Program-made: the position numbers and the translations under genes
Shown here: piece by piece, positions 35,744-44,498 of the stretch
Layout of the letters: each line of letters starts with the position of its first letter
Position numbering within the stretch: position 1 is the stretch's first letter
Notes under the pieces: model-generated
Told to the model about the DNA's origin: nothing
Seen by the model: only the letters and a program-made list of their open reading frames with translations
The model's database searches: none
Assembly: GCF_039541915.1 (NCBI RefSeq)
Contig: NZ_BAABHD010000078.1
Span: 1-64,000 of the forward strand
Source of the DNA: Nibrella saemangeumensis
GTDB taxonomy: Bacteria > Bacteroidota > Bacteroidia > Cytophagales > Spirosomataceae
DNA: 64,000 nucleotides
Direction of reading: 5' to 3'

Positions 35744-36958
35744 CTACAACTGGGTTAAATCACCAAAGTCTTCTTCTTCCTCCTCGGTTGAATTTTCATA
35801 ATCTATAATTAGTCCTAATTCACGCTTTAATTTTAAAAGAAAATCTCTTTCATAAATATCGAACAAACTTTGGTGTGCGCGGGCATAACTCCAGGTTTCG
35901 TTGAGCTGAACGGCGAACGTTGTAGTCGGCTCTTTTAGTAAGGTAGATATCGGCACAAGACGGGCATCTTTACAAAATGAGAATACCTCCTCCACTAACA
36001 ATTCAAGAATTTGGTCAGGAAAGTAACTTTTGTAATGAGTTGGTCTGGGGTTTTTTGTTAGTGCCAGAAACTTAGTCCAAACCTGGTTGATTTGCTCGCG
36101 TTCAAACTGTAAATCGAGTTTATCTAACATCAACAATATTATCCGAATACGAGTAGCATCCGGTGGATGATTCGGCTTCCATCGGTACAATAGGTCTTCT
36201 CCCTGCGCCTTTGTATTTAAAATTAAAGCTGTCCAGACATAGGCGGGTCCTACTAAAAAAGTTGCTATTAAATCGCAAGCTAATTCCCAGACCCATTTTG
36301 TTTCCCAAAGTGTACGAACCTCTTCCAGTTCAGCATGTCGAGTCTCTACTTTTACTTTTTCATTTTTGATACGAACCCACTCGGCATGAAAATAACGTTT
36401 AAGTTCAGCGATGAATTTGCTCAACATATTGCCATCCTGGTACTTGAAGCAAAACAAGTGAGCTATTTCATGATATAAATTAGGTAAATGCAATAGGCAT
36501 TCTTCCTCTCCACGGGGTAATGCTAGTATTTCTACTCCGGCAATCTGCTCAACCCAGTAGTATTTTTTCGAATTACTAGTAAGAGTAACGATTGGTTTGG
36601 CAATAGCTAGAATATTTGATTCTTTATAAATCTTATTGATTAGCCGATTGAAGAACCGCTCGGCTGCATCATATTGCAAAATAATTTCGGCTAAATTACT
36701 ATCGATGAATTCGTACCGTAAAATGTATTTATTATATAGATATAAGTTATTGGGCATCAACAATTCGAAATCAAGAAAGCCACTTTCAATGATTCGAAAC
36801 GTTTCAAGTTCTAGTGTTTCCAGTAAATCCAATGTATCCTGAACAAAAAGTGCAGAAACATCAATATCAAATTCAGTTGAGCGAGCGTCAATTTTTGACT
36901 TTAGTTTCCGGATTCGATTATATAAATCAACATAGGCCGTCTTTAAGAAGTCTACCAT
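35744..36958 (-). CDS. Predicted zinc metalloprotease (HEXXH) of the Argonaute operon
   Basis: A 404-residue soluble protein. LYHEIAHLFCFKY gives the zinc motif H163-E164-I-A-H167, and WELACDLIATFLVGPAY (Glu225, Asp229) supplies a likely third ligand as in gluzincins. The N-terminal 150 residues are helical; the C-terminus ends in an acidic tail. It starts 3 bp after the stop of the 140-residue gene, so it is the last gene of the six-gene sigma/Argonaute operon. In this setting it could be a toxic effector or could release the sigma factor by proteolysis; both are inference. Confidence 0.7.
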   Translation of the reverse strand: MVDFLKTAYVDLYNRIRKLKSKIDARSTEFDIDVSALFVQDTLDLLETLELETFRIIESGFLDFELLMPNNLYLYNKYILRYEFIDSNLAEIILQYDAAERFFNRLINKIYKESNILAIAKPIVTLTSNSKKYYWVEQIAGVEILALPRGEEECLLHLPNLYHEIAHLFCFKYQDGNMLSKFIAELKRYFHAEWVRIKNEKVKVETRHAELEEVRTLWETKWVWELACDLIATFLVGPAYVWTALILNTKAQGEDLLYRWKPNHPPDATRIRIILLMLDKLDLQFEREQINQVWTKFLALTKNPRPTHYKSYFPDQILELLVEEVFSFCKDARLVPISTLLKEPTTTFAVQLNETWSYARAHQSLFDIYERDFLLKLKRELGLIIDYENSTEEEEEDFGDLTQL

Positions 36959-36961
36959 GCA

Positions 36962-37384
36962 CTAAGCGTTGAGTAATTTCTGAAACAATAGGCTCCGTTG
37001 ATTTCCCATAATGGTAATTATCCGGTCCCAAAATTGAAACTCCTTAGGAGAAAGAAGTTGGTTGGTGTTAAGCATTATCTGGATTTGACGAGCCTCATCA
37101 TGAATTTGATCTTTCAAGGGGATCGTTTCAAACACGTTATCTACTTCGTCAATGGATGTCCCCTTTGCGTCATAAAACGCAATCAACTTTTCAACAAAGT
37201 TCAATAGAATCTGCTTAGAGTCCTCGTATGTAGCCTCGTCAATTTCTAATTGTGGATATCGTTTTGTAGCAGGCAAACTAGTGATCAAACTTTTTTGCTT
37301 AACTCGGGTAATGGCCTCATTGAGGCTATCCGCATGGTGGGTTAGTTTCCAGAAACGCTCAGCGACTTCGTCTAATTCTGACAT
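36962..37384 (-). CDS. Small helical protein of the Argonaute operon (140 aa)
   Basis: Mostly helical and soluble (SELDEVAERFWKLTHHADSL, KQILLNFVEKLIAFYDAKG). No known domain was recognised. It lies 11 bp after the Argonaute gene and 3 bp before the metalloprotease gene, so it is probably a partner of one of them, for example an inhibitor or adaptor (inference). Confidence 0.6.
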   Translation of the reverse strand: MSELDEVAERFWKLTHHADSLNEAITRVKQKSLITSLPATKRYPQLEIDEATYEDSKQILLNFVEKLIAFYDAKGTSIDEVDNVFETIPLKDQIHDEARQIQIMLNTNQLLSPKEFQFWDRIITIMGNQRSLLFQKLLNA

Positions 37385-37395
37385 TAGTTTAGATA

Positions 37396-39771
37396 TTAAG
37401 CTTCAGAGGTTGCGAGTTTTTCCAGTTTAGATTCATCTGTACGATGTGCAAACGACCGAATTAAAGTATCAATCAATTTAATGGGCACGGGTAGAGAACT
37501 AGGTTGTTCAGGAGCCGAAAAAGCCAAAAGCGACTGATAATAAATATCTTGGCACACTTTTTCAATCTCAATATTTTCTCCCGCCGTTAGTACAATGGAC
37601 AGTGGTTTTGATGAACCAGGCGTTTTAAACGGGTATCCAGTATTGAATAGATAACCTTCTGATTCATTGAGGAAATAGGTTCCTGCTACCGGGTTTTCTA
37701 GTTTAGCCCCACTATGCACGGCCGTCCGGAGGGTGAGACTAGATTGCTTTTTTACGTCTACTACACCCCAACTGAATTGTTCGGGTATAAACTGTTTTAC
37801 AGAATAACGGGCGAGAACTTCCCGTAATGCAATTTCTTCTTCACCAAACGAAATACCGTCTCGTAATAAAATAATTCCATTGGGCTTTGGAGCATAGAGT
37901 GGAATATGTTCTTTTAAATTTTCTTCCAAAACGTCAGCTATTAATTCAGCGTTAATCTTTTCGTTTCGAAACGTTCCGGTACCTTTAGAAATTCGTTTGT
38001 AATCGAAAACAATCTGTTCACCATTTCGGTAGAAAAAACAGAAGCCCGCGTAATAATCATGGGCATCGATACCTACATATATATCATAATTTAGTGGATG
38101 TTGTAGAGCATATAACCACTTGTAATTTATAATCAATAGTTCAAATAGTAGGTTTGATAAATACGATTTATATTCCTGAAATAAAGTTTTGTTAACATCG
38201 TAGACCCAGCCAAACTTGGGATGGTTCACCTTCTGGAAAAATCTAATAAATCGATTTGCGCTAGCAAATTGAAACCTGAGGTTTGGATAATACTCCTTTT
38301 TTAAGCAGTCATGTAAATCTTTTAAAAATCGGTCTGAATTGTGTTTATGATCCGGCAAAATAAACAAACCAGCGCCTTCATCAATTTGGCGTCGGTTTAG
38401 TAAATTTTTAAACGATTTAAATTGTTTATAAGCACTAGCAACGTCACTTTCATCATACATCACAATGATAAGCCCTTCAAAATTTTTGGCGATAGCCCGA
38501 ATATTTTTATCAAGATTATATTTTACACTCTTTGCAAACTGATAACCTAAGCTTTCAGGCATAAATAAATAGTTAGGCCCAAAGTAGTTTTGCGTTAAAA
38601 TGCCGTTCTGATATATCCCTTGTTTTCTTACTTTACCAAAATCACGTAGGTTATTTGTAAGCATAGAGTCGTGATTCAGCGGATCGAAGATGGTATCATT
38701 TTTATATTTAAACGTGGGTAACTTAAATACAGGCAAGACTAGTTCTAATGGCTGCTGGTTAACAGACAAGGTGACTCCATTGAATGTGATTGTCTGAAAA
38801 TAATCCCGAACGTACGATTGAATTCGTTCAAATCGCTGCTGTGGACCATAAATCGTTTCCCGCTGAAGTGGCCGGGCGTCTTCATCCTTAAGTGTTTTAA
38901 CTAGTTTAGCAAAACAAGTTGCGCCAGATTTTATGTCACTTCGGTTGGTATAGGTATGCAGTAATGTAGGACAATTCTCAATTAAAGAAATCGAGGACTG
39001 AGAACTAGCGTACAATCCCTCTGTTCGAATGTAGTCGTATACGGTTACTTCCTGCTCTGGGTTCTTTCGAAATCTCTGGACGTTAATTGCTTTTCCAATT
39101 CCCTTAAACTCTACTGGATAAACCGAATTACCATTAAAATAAAGCAATCTTTTTCCTCGGAGTTCGTTATTAATTTTTTGTATATCCTGGCCAAAAATTC
39201 GTTCGTGAAGAAACTGGCGGTCTGTGTATCGGTGTGCTAAATCTAGACCAATATAGAACTCCTTGTTAATGTATTTAAGCTTAAAATTAAAACCCTCGTA
39301 AACTTCAATATTTCTATTTCGAGGACGGTAAGTAGGTTGCTGTACGAAGAATTCACTGTTATTATACTTCCATAAAGATTTCGCACTCAACTGCTCCCGA
39401 ATATAGAAGTATAGGAATTGCTGAGCTAAATCAACTTCTTCTGGAGCTAAAGCGGCATAGTTGATCTGTCGAACGCCTCCGCTTACCAAAGAAACAGTAG
39501 CTAGCTGGGGCGCTAATAAAATTCGATTGGTAATTAAGGGAGTATACGCTTTAATTGCTGCGTATTTAACGCCTGCTTCATAAACAGTACCTACGGGTCC
39601 CTTTGTCTGAGATGCTAGTTCAAAAAGAACTGCATTCCAATGAGTTTGTTTGAGCGAAGGAGCTTTAAGCGACCTAGGCAATTCGACTTTAACTAGTTGA
39701 TAGACAAAAGAGAGTTCACGTAAATTCTGTAGTTTGAACAAATTCAGAATATTGCTGTTCGTTGTACTCAT
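37396..39771 (-). CDS. Prokaryotic Argonaute (long form, predicted catalytically active)
   Basis: A 791-residue protein. The C-terminal PIWI domain shows VGIDAHDYYAG (Asp569), FRNEKINAE (Glu604), GIILLRDGISFGEEE (Asp638) and LPVPIKLIDTLI (Asp768), a DEDD tetrad. The 35- and 34-residue gaps between the first three match those of Thermus thermophilus Argonaute (478, 512, 546). The MID region is about 400-555. The N-terminal half includes LRGKRLLYFNGNSVYPVEF, typical of the linker/PAZ region. Guide-directed cleavage of invading nucleic acid is expected. The gene overlaps the Cas4-like nuclease gene by 56 bp, so expression is tightly coupled. Confidence 0.88.
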   Translation of the reverse strand: MSTTNSNILNLFKLQNLRELSFVYQLVKVELPRSLKAPSLKQTHWNAVLFELASQTKGPVGTVYEAGVKYAAIKAYTPLITNRILLAPQLATVSLVSGGVRQINYAALAPEEVDLAQQFLYFYIREQLSAKSLWKYNNSEFFVQQPTYRPRNRNIEVYEGFNFKLKYINKEFYIGLDLAHRYTDRQFLHERIFGQDIQKINNELRGKRLLYFNGNSVYPVEFKGIGKAINVQRFRKNPEQEVTVYDYIRTEGLYASSQSSISLIENCPTLLHTYTNRSDIKSGATCFAKLVKTLKDEDARPLQRETIYGPQQRFERIQSYVRDYFQTITFNGVTLSVNQQPLELVLPVFKLPTFKYKNDTIFDPLNHDSMLTNNLRDFGKVRKQGIYQNGILTQNYFGPNYLFMPESLGYQFAKSVKYNLDKNIRAIAKNFEGLIIVMYDESDVASAYKQFKSFKNLLNRRQIDEGAGLFILPDHKHNSDRFLKDLHDCLKKEYYPNLRFQFASANRFIRFFQKVNHPKFGWVYDVNKTLFQEYKSYLSNLLFELLIINYKWLYALQHPLNYDIYVGIDAHDYYAGFCFFYRNGEQIVFDYKRISKGTGTFRNEKINAELIADVLEENLKEHIPLYAPKPNGIILLRDGISFGEEEIALREVLARYSVKQFIPEQFSWGVVDVKKQSSLTLRTAVHSGAKLENPVAGTYFLNESEGYLFNTGYPFKTPGSSKPLSIVLTAGENIEIEKVCQDIYYQSLLAFSAPEQPSSLPVPIKLIDTLIRSFAHRTDESKLEKLATSEA

Positions 39772-40717
39772 AATTGTTTTCCAGTAAATAACTACACATA
39801 TACCGAAACTTACAAAATTGGCAGGTCGAGGGTTTATCCGTTATGGGAAAGTCATCGACAAAAGGTTTTTGACTTTCCTGCTTTTGCATCAAAGTTGATT
39901 CATCTGCATTTAAGTAGATGTAGTCAATTGTCTGATTAATTTCGTCGGTTGTAAAAGGGTGCTTTTTCAGTTCCTGCGTTAACAAATTAACTTCCCATAA
40001 CTCAATATCTGTTGAACGCATATATGCTTTTCCAAACCGTTGCTGGTTAGTATAAAGGACGGCAATTCCGGCAATGATCAATTGCAACGAGTAGTCAGAA
40101 ACATCACTATCAGAAACTTTCCAATCAATAATAACAGCTTTATTTCCCTTCCCCAAAAGTAAATCAATTTGGGGCGTTACCCGTATATTTTCAAATTCAA
40201 ACTTTATAAATCTTACATTAGGAATTATTAGTGAGTGGTCTTCAATGAAGTTGCTCATTAGCCGTCCATCTATTGGACTTTTTAGGGTAGAGAATTTAGA
40301 AAGTACATCATGAATTTGCGTATAAACGTTCTGTATCTCCTCCTCAGTATAGGGTTTTTGAGATTCATGAATATCTAGAATGCAATAATCGGCTCCCACA
40401 CCGGCTTTTGATAAGCCTTTTTCTCTATATTTCAGACTTTCAGAAAAAGCAAATTGTCTTTGGGCAAGTTCAACTCCTTTTTGAGCAATTTGATTGAAAT
40501 TTAACTTTTTTCGTTTGCGAAGACCATCTACTACTTCCGTTTCCACGATATAATCGATAACAGAACCTTGCCACATGTGTAAACTTTTTGAATTTTTTAA
40601 CTCAAAAAGTTTACGACGATACGGATCGGTGAAATAGTGCGAAGGTGCAACATAGCCAAAATAGTATTGCCTGTTGCACCTTCTAAATGTAGTCAGAGCT
40701 GAATAAGACCAGTCCAT
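39716..40717 (-). CDS. Cas4-like PD-(D/E)XK nuclease partner of Argonaute
   Basis: A 333-residue protein. Start MDWSYSALTTFRRCNRQYYF has Cys14; the nuclease core has TPQIDLLLG (Asp185), AVIIDWK (Asp198, Lys200) and the downstream Gln212 (SLQLIIAG). The C-terminus has TCQFCKFRYMC (Cys299, 302, 308). One N-terminal and three C-terminal Cys around a PD-(D/E)XK core is the Cas4/AddB-type iron-sulphur nuclease pattern. It is translated just before Argonaute and overlaps it, suggesting a stable complex, perhaps for making guides or degrading targets. No cas1, cas2 or CRISPR array is nearby. Confidence 0.82.
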   Translation of the reverse strand: MDWSYSALTTFRRCNRQYYFGYVAPSHYFTDPYRRKLFELKNSKSLHMWQGSVIDYIVETEVVDGLRKRKKLNFNQIAQKGVELAQRQFAFSESLKYREKGLSKAGVGADYCILDIHESQKPYTEEEIQNVYTQIHDVLSKFSTLKSPIDGRLMSNFIEDHSLIIPNVRFIKFEFENIRVTPQIDLLLGKGNKAVIIDWKVSDSDVSDYSLQLIIAGIAVLYTNQQRFGKAYMRSTDIELWEVNLLTQELKKHPFTTDEINQTIDYIYLNADESTLMQKQESQKPFVDDFPITDKPSTCQFCKFRYMCSYLLENNYEYNEQQYSEFVQTTEFT

Positions 40718-40727
40718 AAATAAAGAC

Positions 40728-41309
40728 TTAGTAAATTTCTTTCAATTCAGCCATGTACTGGTCTAGCATACTCCGTTGGTTTTGCTTAGTAGATCGTGAG
40801 ACAGGTATATTTCGATGCTGAGCGCTAGTTTCATTTATTCCAGGCGAGCTCTGGCGATAAAAGCGACGGCCCTCAAGCGATACCCTTTGGCTAGCTACTA
40901 CGTCTCCAATTAGTTGATACGTTACCCACACCGCTTTCTCAAGTCGTTCAAAGGGTATAGCTAGTTGATTCATTAGCCGCTTAAACATCATAATAGCTAT
41001 ACGATCAATTAGGATGCGATCTTCTGTAAGATCAGCAAACGTTTCTTCAGCTAGCCCTGTTTGAAGTAATAATGTTGAGACGTCTGTTTGCTCCAGATTG
41101 ATTACTGATTTTATTAGTTGGCCTACCGTCTCATTCGCAACGGAATACTCTAATCGGTTTAGAATTGCAGCCTCTTTTATGGGATCAATCTGTGTAGCGT
41201 ATTGGCCGTTGAAGGTGGCTTCAACTTCGGCTTGAAATTCGTTTGTGAATTCTCCTTCTGATAATGCAAGTTTTAAAAGCGTCTCGAAGGGGTCTAATTT
41301 ATAAGTCAT
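40728..41309 (-). CDS. Unknown protein between sigma factor and nuclease (193 aa)
   Basis: A soluble, helical protein (LDPFETLLKLALSEGEFTNE, ILIDRIAIMMFKRLMNQLAI) with a basic, polar tail. No membrane segment. The start overlaps the sigma stop by 4 bp. The place directly behind an ECF sigma gene is where anti-sigma factors usually lie, so a cytosolic anti-sigma or sensor is possible, but no anti-sigma domain is recognised. Confidence 0.6.
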   Translation of the reverse strand: MTYKLDPFETLLKLALSEGEFTNEFQAEVEATFNGQYATQIDPIKEAAILNRLEYSVANETVGQLIKSVINLEQTDVSTLLLQTGLAEETFADLTEDRILIDRIAIMMFKRLMNQLAIPFERLEKAVWVTYQLIGDVVASQRVSLEGRRFYRQSSPGINETSAQHRNIPVSRSTKQNQRSMLDQYMAELKEIY

Positions 41310-41971
41310 TTGGTTGGGGTTGGTCTTGTAGGTTGCGAGTAAACCTTCTGCAATTTTTCTATCGCTCGTCCGTAGAGTTGGCGTAGCGTACTGACATTTG
41401 TCACGTTTAGCCGTTGGGCTATCTGCTTATAGGATAAATTTTCTTTTATCCTGAGTAACACTATGTCTTTTTCATGGTCGGAAAGGGTATCAAGTAAGGC
41501 CCAAACATTGTCCCCAATTAAAAGTTCTCGTTCTCGGTCCTCATCATTAAAGCTACTTATTTCGTCAACTATAGTATCAAGCATCGCTTCACTTCTAATT
41601 ACCCGGCTTTCATTTTCGTCGTCATTCTCAGGTGGATGGTCAATATATTCCTCATGATACAGTTCATCCGGGAGGGCCCGTATATGCCCAAGAACGTCAT
41701 TCTTGAAAACGGCGAACAGCCAGTTCTTCAGATGCGTTTCAGAAGTAATCTGTCCCGTCTTTAAACGTTGAGTCGCTTTATCCAATGTATTATACATTAG
41801 CTTAATGGCAATATCCTCAGCCATAGCACCTTCCCTTGTAAATAGTAGGTATTTTCCAAAACCTATTAAGGAATTGCCATATTTGACATAAAGCTCTTTT
41901 GTACAAGTTTTAATTTCTGCGGTCGTTTTGTCGGGTTTTGACAGCAGCCCAATGAGTGTTGTAAAATCCAC
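41306..41971 (-). CDS. ECF-type RNA polymerase sigma factor controlling the defence island
   Basis: A 221-residue protein from a GTG at 41971. Region 2 is visible around residues 30-95 (YGNSLIGFGKYLLF, AEDIAIKLMYNTLDKAT, LKNWLFAVFKNDVLGHIR) and region 4 at 165-215 (LSDHEKDIVLLRIKENLSYK, QIAQRLNVTNVSTLRQLYGR). A long acidic insert separates the two. It is the first gene of the operon with the Cas4-like nuclease and Argonaute. The promoter 48 bp upstream (42019-42046) has a twin before the ubiquitin-like operon, fitting autoregulation and a two-operon regulon. Confidence 0.85.
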   Translation of the reverse strand: MDFTTLIGLLSKPDKTTAEIKTCTKELYVKYGNSLIGFGKYLLFTREGAMAEDIAIKLMYNTLDKATQRLKTGQITSETHLKNWLFAVFKNDVLGHIRALPDELYHEEYIDHPPENDDENESRVIRSEAMLDTIVDEISSFNDEDRERELLIGDNVWALLDTLSDHEKDIVLLRIKENLSYKQIAQRLNVTNVSTLRQLYGRAIEKLQKVYSQPTRPTPTK

Positions 41972-42271
41972 GGTCGTATACGTTTGCGGAATGGGTTACT
42001 ATGGTGCTTCTAATAATTATATGCAGACTTGTCTGCTTTGTGACAGATAAAAGTGAAAAAAAAGTGAATTTTTTTATTATTATGATTTTAATTATATTTT
42101 CAATAGGCTAATTATATGAAAATCAAGTGTTTAGGTTATGGTTCAAGTAGATTCATCTTAATGCTTGACACTGAGTGACCGTTTAAAGCTAAGTCTATGA
42201 AGTACATGACATAATTTAGGTAACATATCCGTTTTGACTGTCCAGGATTTAGGTCAAGGTCACTAATATAT
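41972..42271. other. Intergenic region upstream of the sigma operon
   Basis: 300 bp, very A/T rich. It holds the predicted autoregulated promoter (42019-42046) and the 3' flank of the RloB gene. No gene is seen. Confidence 0.5.
42019..42046 (-). promoter_or_regulatory. Predicted autoregulated ECF-sigma promoter of the Argonaute operon
   Basis: On the minus strand: CTGTCACAAA (42046-42037), a 12-bp spacer that includes an internal GCAGAC/GTCTGC inverted repeat, then GCATAT (42024-42019). The GTG start codon of the sigma gene is 48 bp downstream. Boxes and spacing are identical to the site at 35659-35686. Confidence 0.72.
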
Positions 42272-43201
42272 TTATTGAAGTATAACCTTTAGGGTAATTC
42301 TATTATGATTGAAATGGCAATAGCTTGCTACGGCATCAGCGGGAAGTTGTATTTTACTTAATAGAGTTTGCCCAGGTTCGATTAAAGTAGTTTGTTCAAT
42401 CGTGATTGGAATGATAATATCTTGGCTATTAAATACTTGAATATTGTCTTGTAAATTATTTTGGTTTAATAAGTAGGACACATTTACGTCATTAGTAATT
42501 TCAAAAGTTAAGTTATTATCCATCAATCGCGGAGTAATAATTAAACCATCAAGGTTATATTGATTATTTAATGATGCCCAAGTAATTAAATTATCAATAC
42601 CAAATAATTTCTTTACTAAGAAATCTATGTCTGTGTAAGATGAAAGTTCGAAAATTGGTGTATTTACAAGTTGGCTTTTTATAGTATACCTAAGCCAAGC
42701 TGCATTTTCAATTGCAATCTTTGTTTTATCCCTTAAAGTAGGATAAATGTCAAAATTTGCCTTTTTGCTATAATCAGGATAGTATTTTTCTTCTTGAAGT
42801 TTTTTTATTACATTTTCTGACTTTGGGAAAGGAGTCGAACACTTTTCAAAATGAAGTAATACCCATTGCTCAAATGCAATGCTTGAAAATGCAACTTTAA
42901 TTTTTTTATTATTAATAAGTTGATCAGCTAGTTCAAAAGCCTCTTTATGCTTTGTGTACCCATCCTTATCAAAAACGACCCACACTTCATCATAATCGTC
43001 AATTCTACTTTGTGCCTCTTTAATCAACCCTAACGCATCTGATTTAGGATTATCTTCATTGCGGTCGGGGTATATAGTTACAACTAACTGACCCATCTCT
43101 TCTATCTCCTCACTTATTCTCTCAAAATAAATAGGTTCAGTATTTTTACCCTCACAGGCAATAAATATAGAGGTTGCTGGAGTTCTCTTTTTTTTAGTCA
43201 T
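42272..43201 (-). CDS. RloB-like Toprim-fold protein
   Basis: From the ATG at 43201 (MTKKKRTPATSIFIACEGKN) the protein has 309 residues. EGKNTEPIYF near the N-terminus and VWVVFDKDGYTKH around residue 80 are the acidic Toprim/RloB motifs; SIAFEQWVLLHFEKC follows, as in the family. RloB proteins pair with an RloA-type ATPase and are predicted nucleases. The start overlaps the ATPase gene stop by 8 bp. The gene is strikingly A/T rich compared with the tra backbone. Confidence 0.82.
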   Translation of the reverse strand: MTKKKRTPATSIFIACEGKNTEPIYFERISEEIEEMGQLVVTIYPDRNEDNPKSDALGLIKEAQSRIDDYDEVWVVFDKDGYTKHKEAFELADQLINNKKIKVAFSSIAFEQWVLLHFEKCSTPFPKSENVIKKLQEEKYYPDYSKKANFDIYPTLRDKTKIAIENAAWLRYTIKSQLVNTPIFELSSYTDIDFLVKKLFGIDNLITWASLNNQYNLDGLIITPRLMDNNLTFEITNDVNVSYLLNQNNLQDNIQVFNSQDIIIPITIEQTTLIEPGQTLLSKIQLPADAVASYCHFNHNRITLKVILQ

Positions 43202-44498
43202 TTCCAAAAATAAACTCTACTTCTTTAATCTTTGGATCTCCTCCAAATTTGCCACTATTATACCATTTATCAAAAGGCGTATCATCCCTAACTCCTTCAA
43301 AATCCTTAGCAGAAAAAAGTTCAGTTTCTCCAAATTTATCTTTTGAAGTAAACCATATTTGATCTTTTCGAAGATTATCTTTATCTAGAAGCGTAACTTC
43401 ATGTGACGCAAAAATTAGTTGTGCATTCCATTTGTTAGTAATTGGACTGTTGAACAAACGAACTAAAAATTTTGACAATTTGGGATGTAAACTATTATCC
43501 AATTCATCAACAATAATCACTCCACCCTTATCTAGAGTTTGTAAAATTAAGCCACCTAAAGCAAATAGTACATTCGTGCCTTGTGATTCTTCATCAAATG
43601 GTAGTTCTCGTATTCCGATTTCATTTTTTTCTTTATACAAAGTGTGAGTAGCAAATGCTTTTATACTATTATCTTCAATAAACTGTTTTTTCAAATCTTC
43701 AGGTAAGAAGTCAGGAAATTCAAATTCATTTTCTAAAGCGACTTTTACTGAAACATTTTCAATCTTCGTGTCTGCAACTTTGATTAATTTACTCAATTTC
43801 TTTGCAAAAATTTGATTATTTGGTTCAAGAATTAGCTTTGAGATATCTTTTCTTAGCGAATCAAGCCTAATTTTGTTTGACGCATTCCATATATTTAACT
43901 CATTTAAATAGCGGTATATAGGAGTTAATTGATCATGTGGTTCGCTAAAGCCAAAACGAGAAAGATATAGTTGGTTTTTAAATACTTTTCGGGAAATATT
44001 TTTATCTTTTAAACTTTTCCCCAAGGATAACGTATCATAATCTTCTGATTCAGAAGATCTTTTAAAAAGATTAGTTATTTTTCCATTCGGATAAAAATCA
44101 AGTTGTTCATACAATACGTAATTTCGGTTAAATTTAATGCCATACCTATACTTAATTTTTTCTTTATTTATAAAAGTAATTTCAAATTCTACAGGCGCAT
44201 TTTCAAAATCTACGTCTAATAGAAACGGTTCATAACAGTTAATTGGTTTGTCAACTTTGAATTTAGAAGATTCACTTACAAAATAGCGAAAAACAAGGAA
44301 TGCAAGTATAAAGGTAGACTTGCCGGAAGCGTTGGCTCCGTAAATGACTGCAGAACGTAGAAGTCGTTCCTCACTACCATCAGCTAAAGTCAAAGAAAAA
44401 GTATTGTCTGACTTATTACGACCGCTTTCTGCAGCCATGGTAAATACCTGCTCAGACCTTATAGACCGAAAGTTCGCTACTTTAAATTCGACTAACAT
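43194..44498 (-). CDS. RloA-like AAA/ABC-type ATPase
   Basis: A 434-residue ATPase. Walker A is AVIYGANASGKSTF near residue 55, Walker B is GGVIIVDELDNSLHPKLSKF around residue 330, and the start VEFKVANFRSIRSEQVF is typical of the OLD/RloA (AAA_15/AAA_21) families. It pairs with RloB as a two-gene unit that resembles PARIS-type defence, in which the ATPase senses a phage trigger and releases a Toprim nuclease. The functional parallel is inference. Confidence 0.85.
   Translation of the reverse strand: MLVEFKVANFRSIRSEQVFTMAAESGRNKSDNTFSLTLADGSEERLLRSAVIYGANASGKSTFILAFLVFRYFVSESSKFKVDKPINCYEPFLLDVDFENAPVEFEITFINKEKIKYRYGIKFNRNYVLYEQLDFYPNGKITNLFKRSSESEDYDTLSLGKSLKDKNISRKVFKNQLYLSRFGFSEPHDQLTPIYRYLNELNIWNASNKIRLDSLRKDISKLILEPNNQIFAKKLSKLIKVADTKIENVSVKVALENEFEFPDFLPEDLKKQFIEDNSIKAFATHTLYKEKNEIGIRELPFDEESQGTNVLFALGGLILQTLDKGGVIIVDELDNSLHPKLSKFLVRLFNSPITNKWNAQLIFASHEVTLLDKDNLRKDQIWFTSKDKFGETELFSAKDFEGVRDDTPFDKWYNSGKFGGDPKIKEVEFIFGND

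Noticed and set aside
39716..40717. Genuine CRISPR Cas4
   Set aside because: There is no cas1, cas2 or array nearby and the gene overlaps Argonaute; Cas4-like nuclease partner is the better description.
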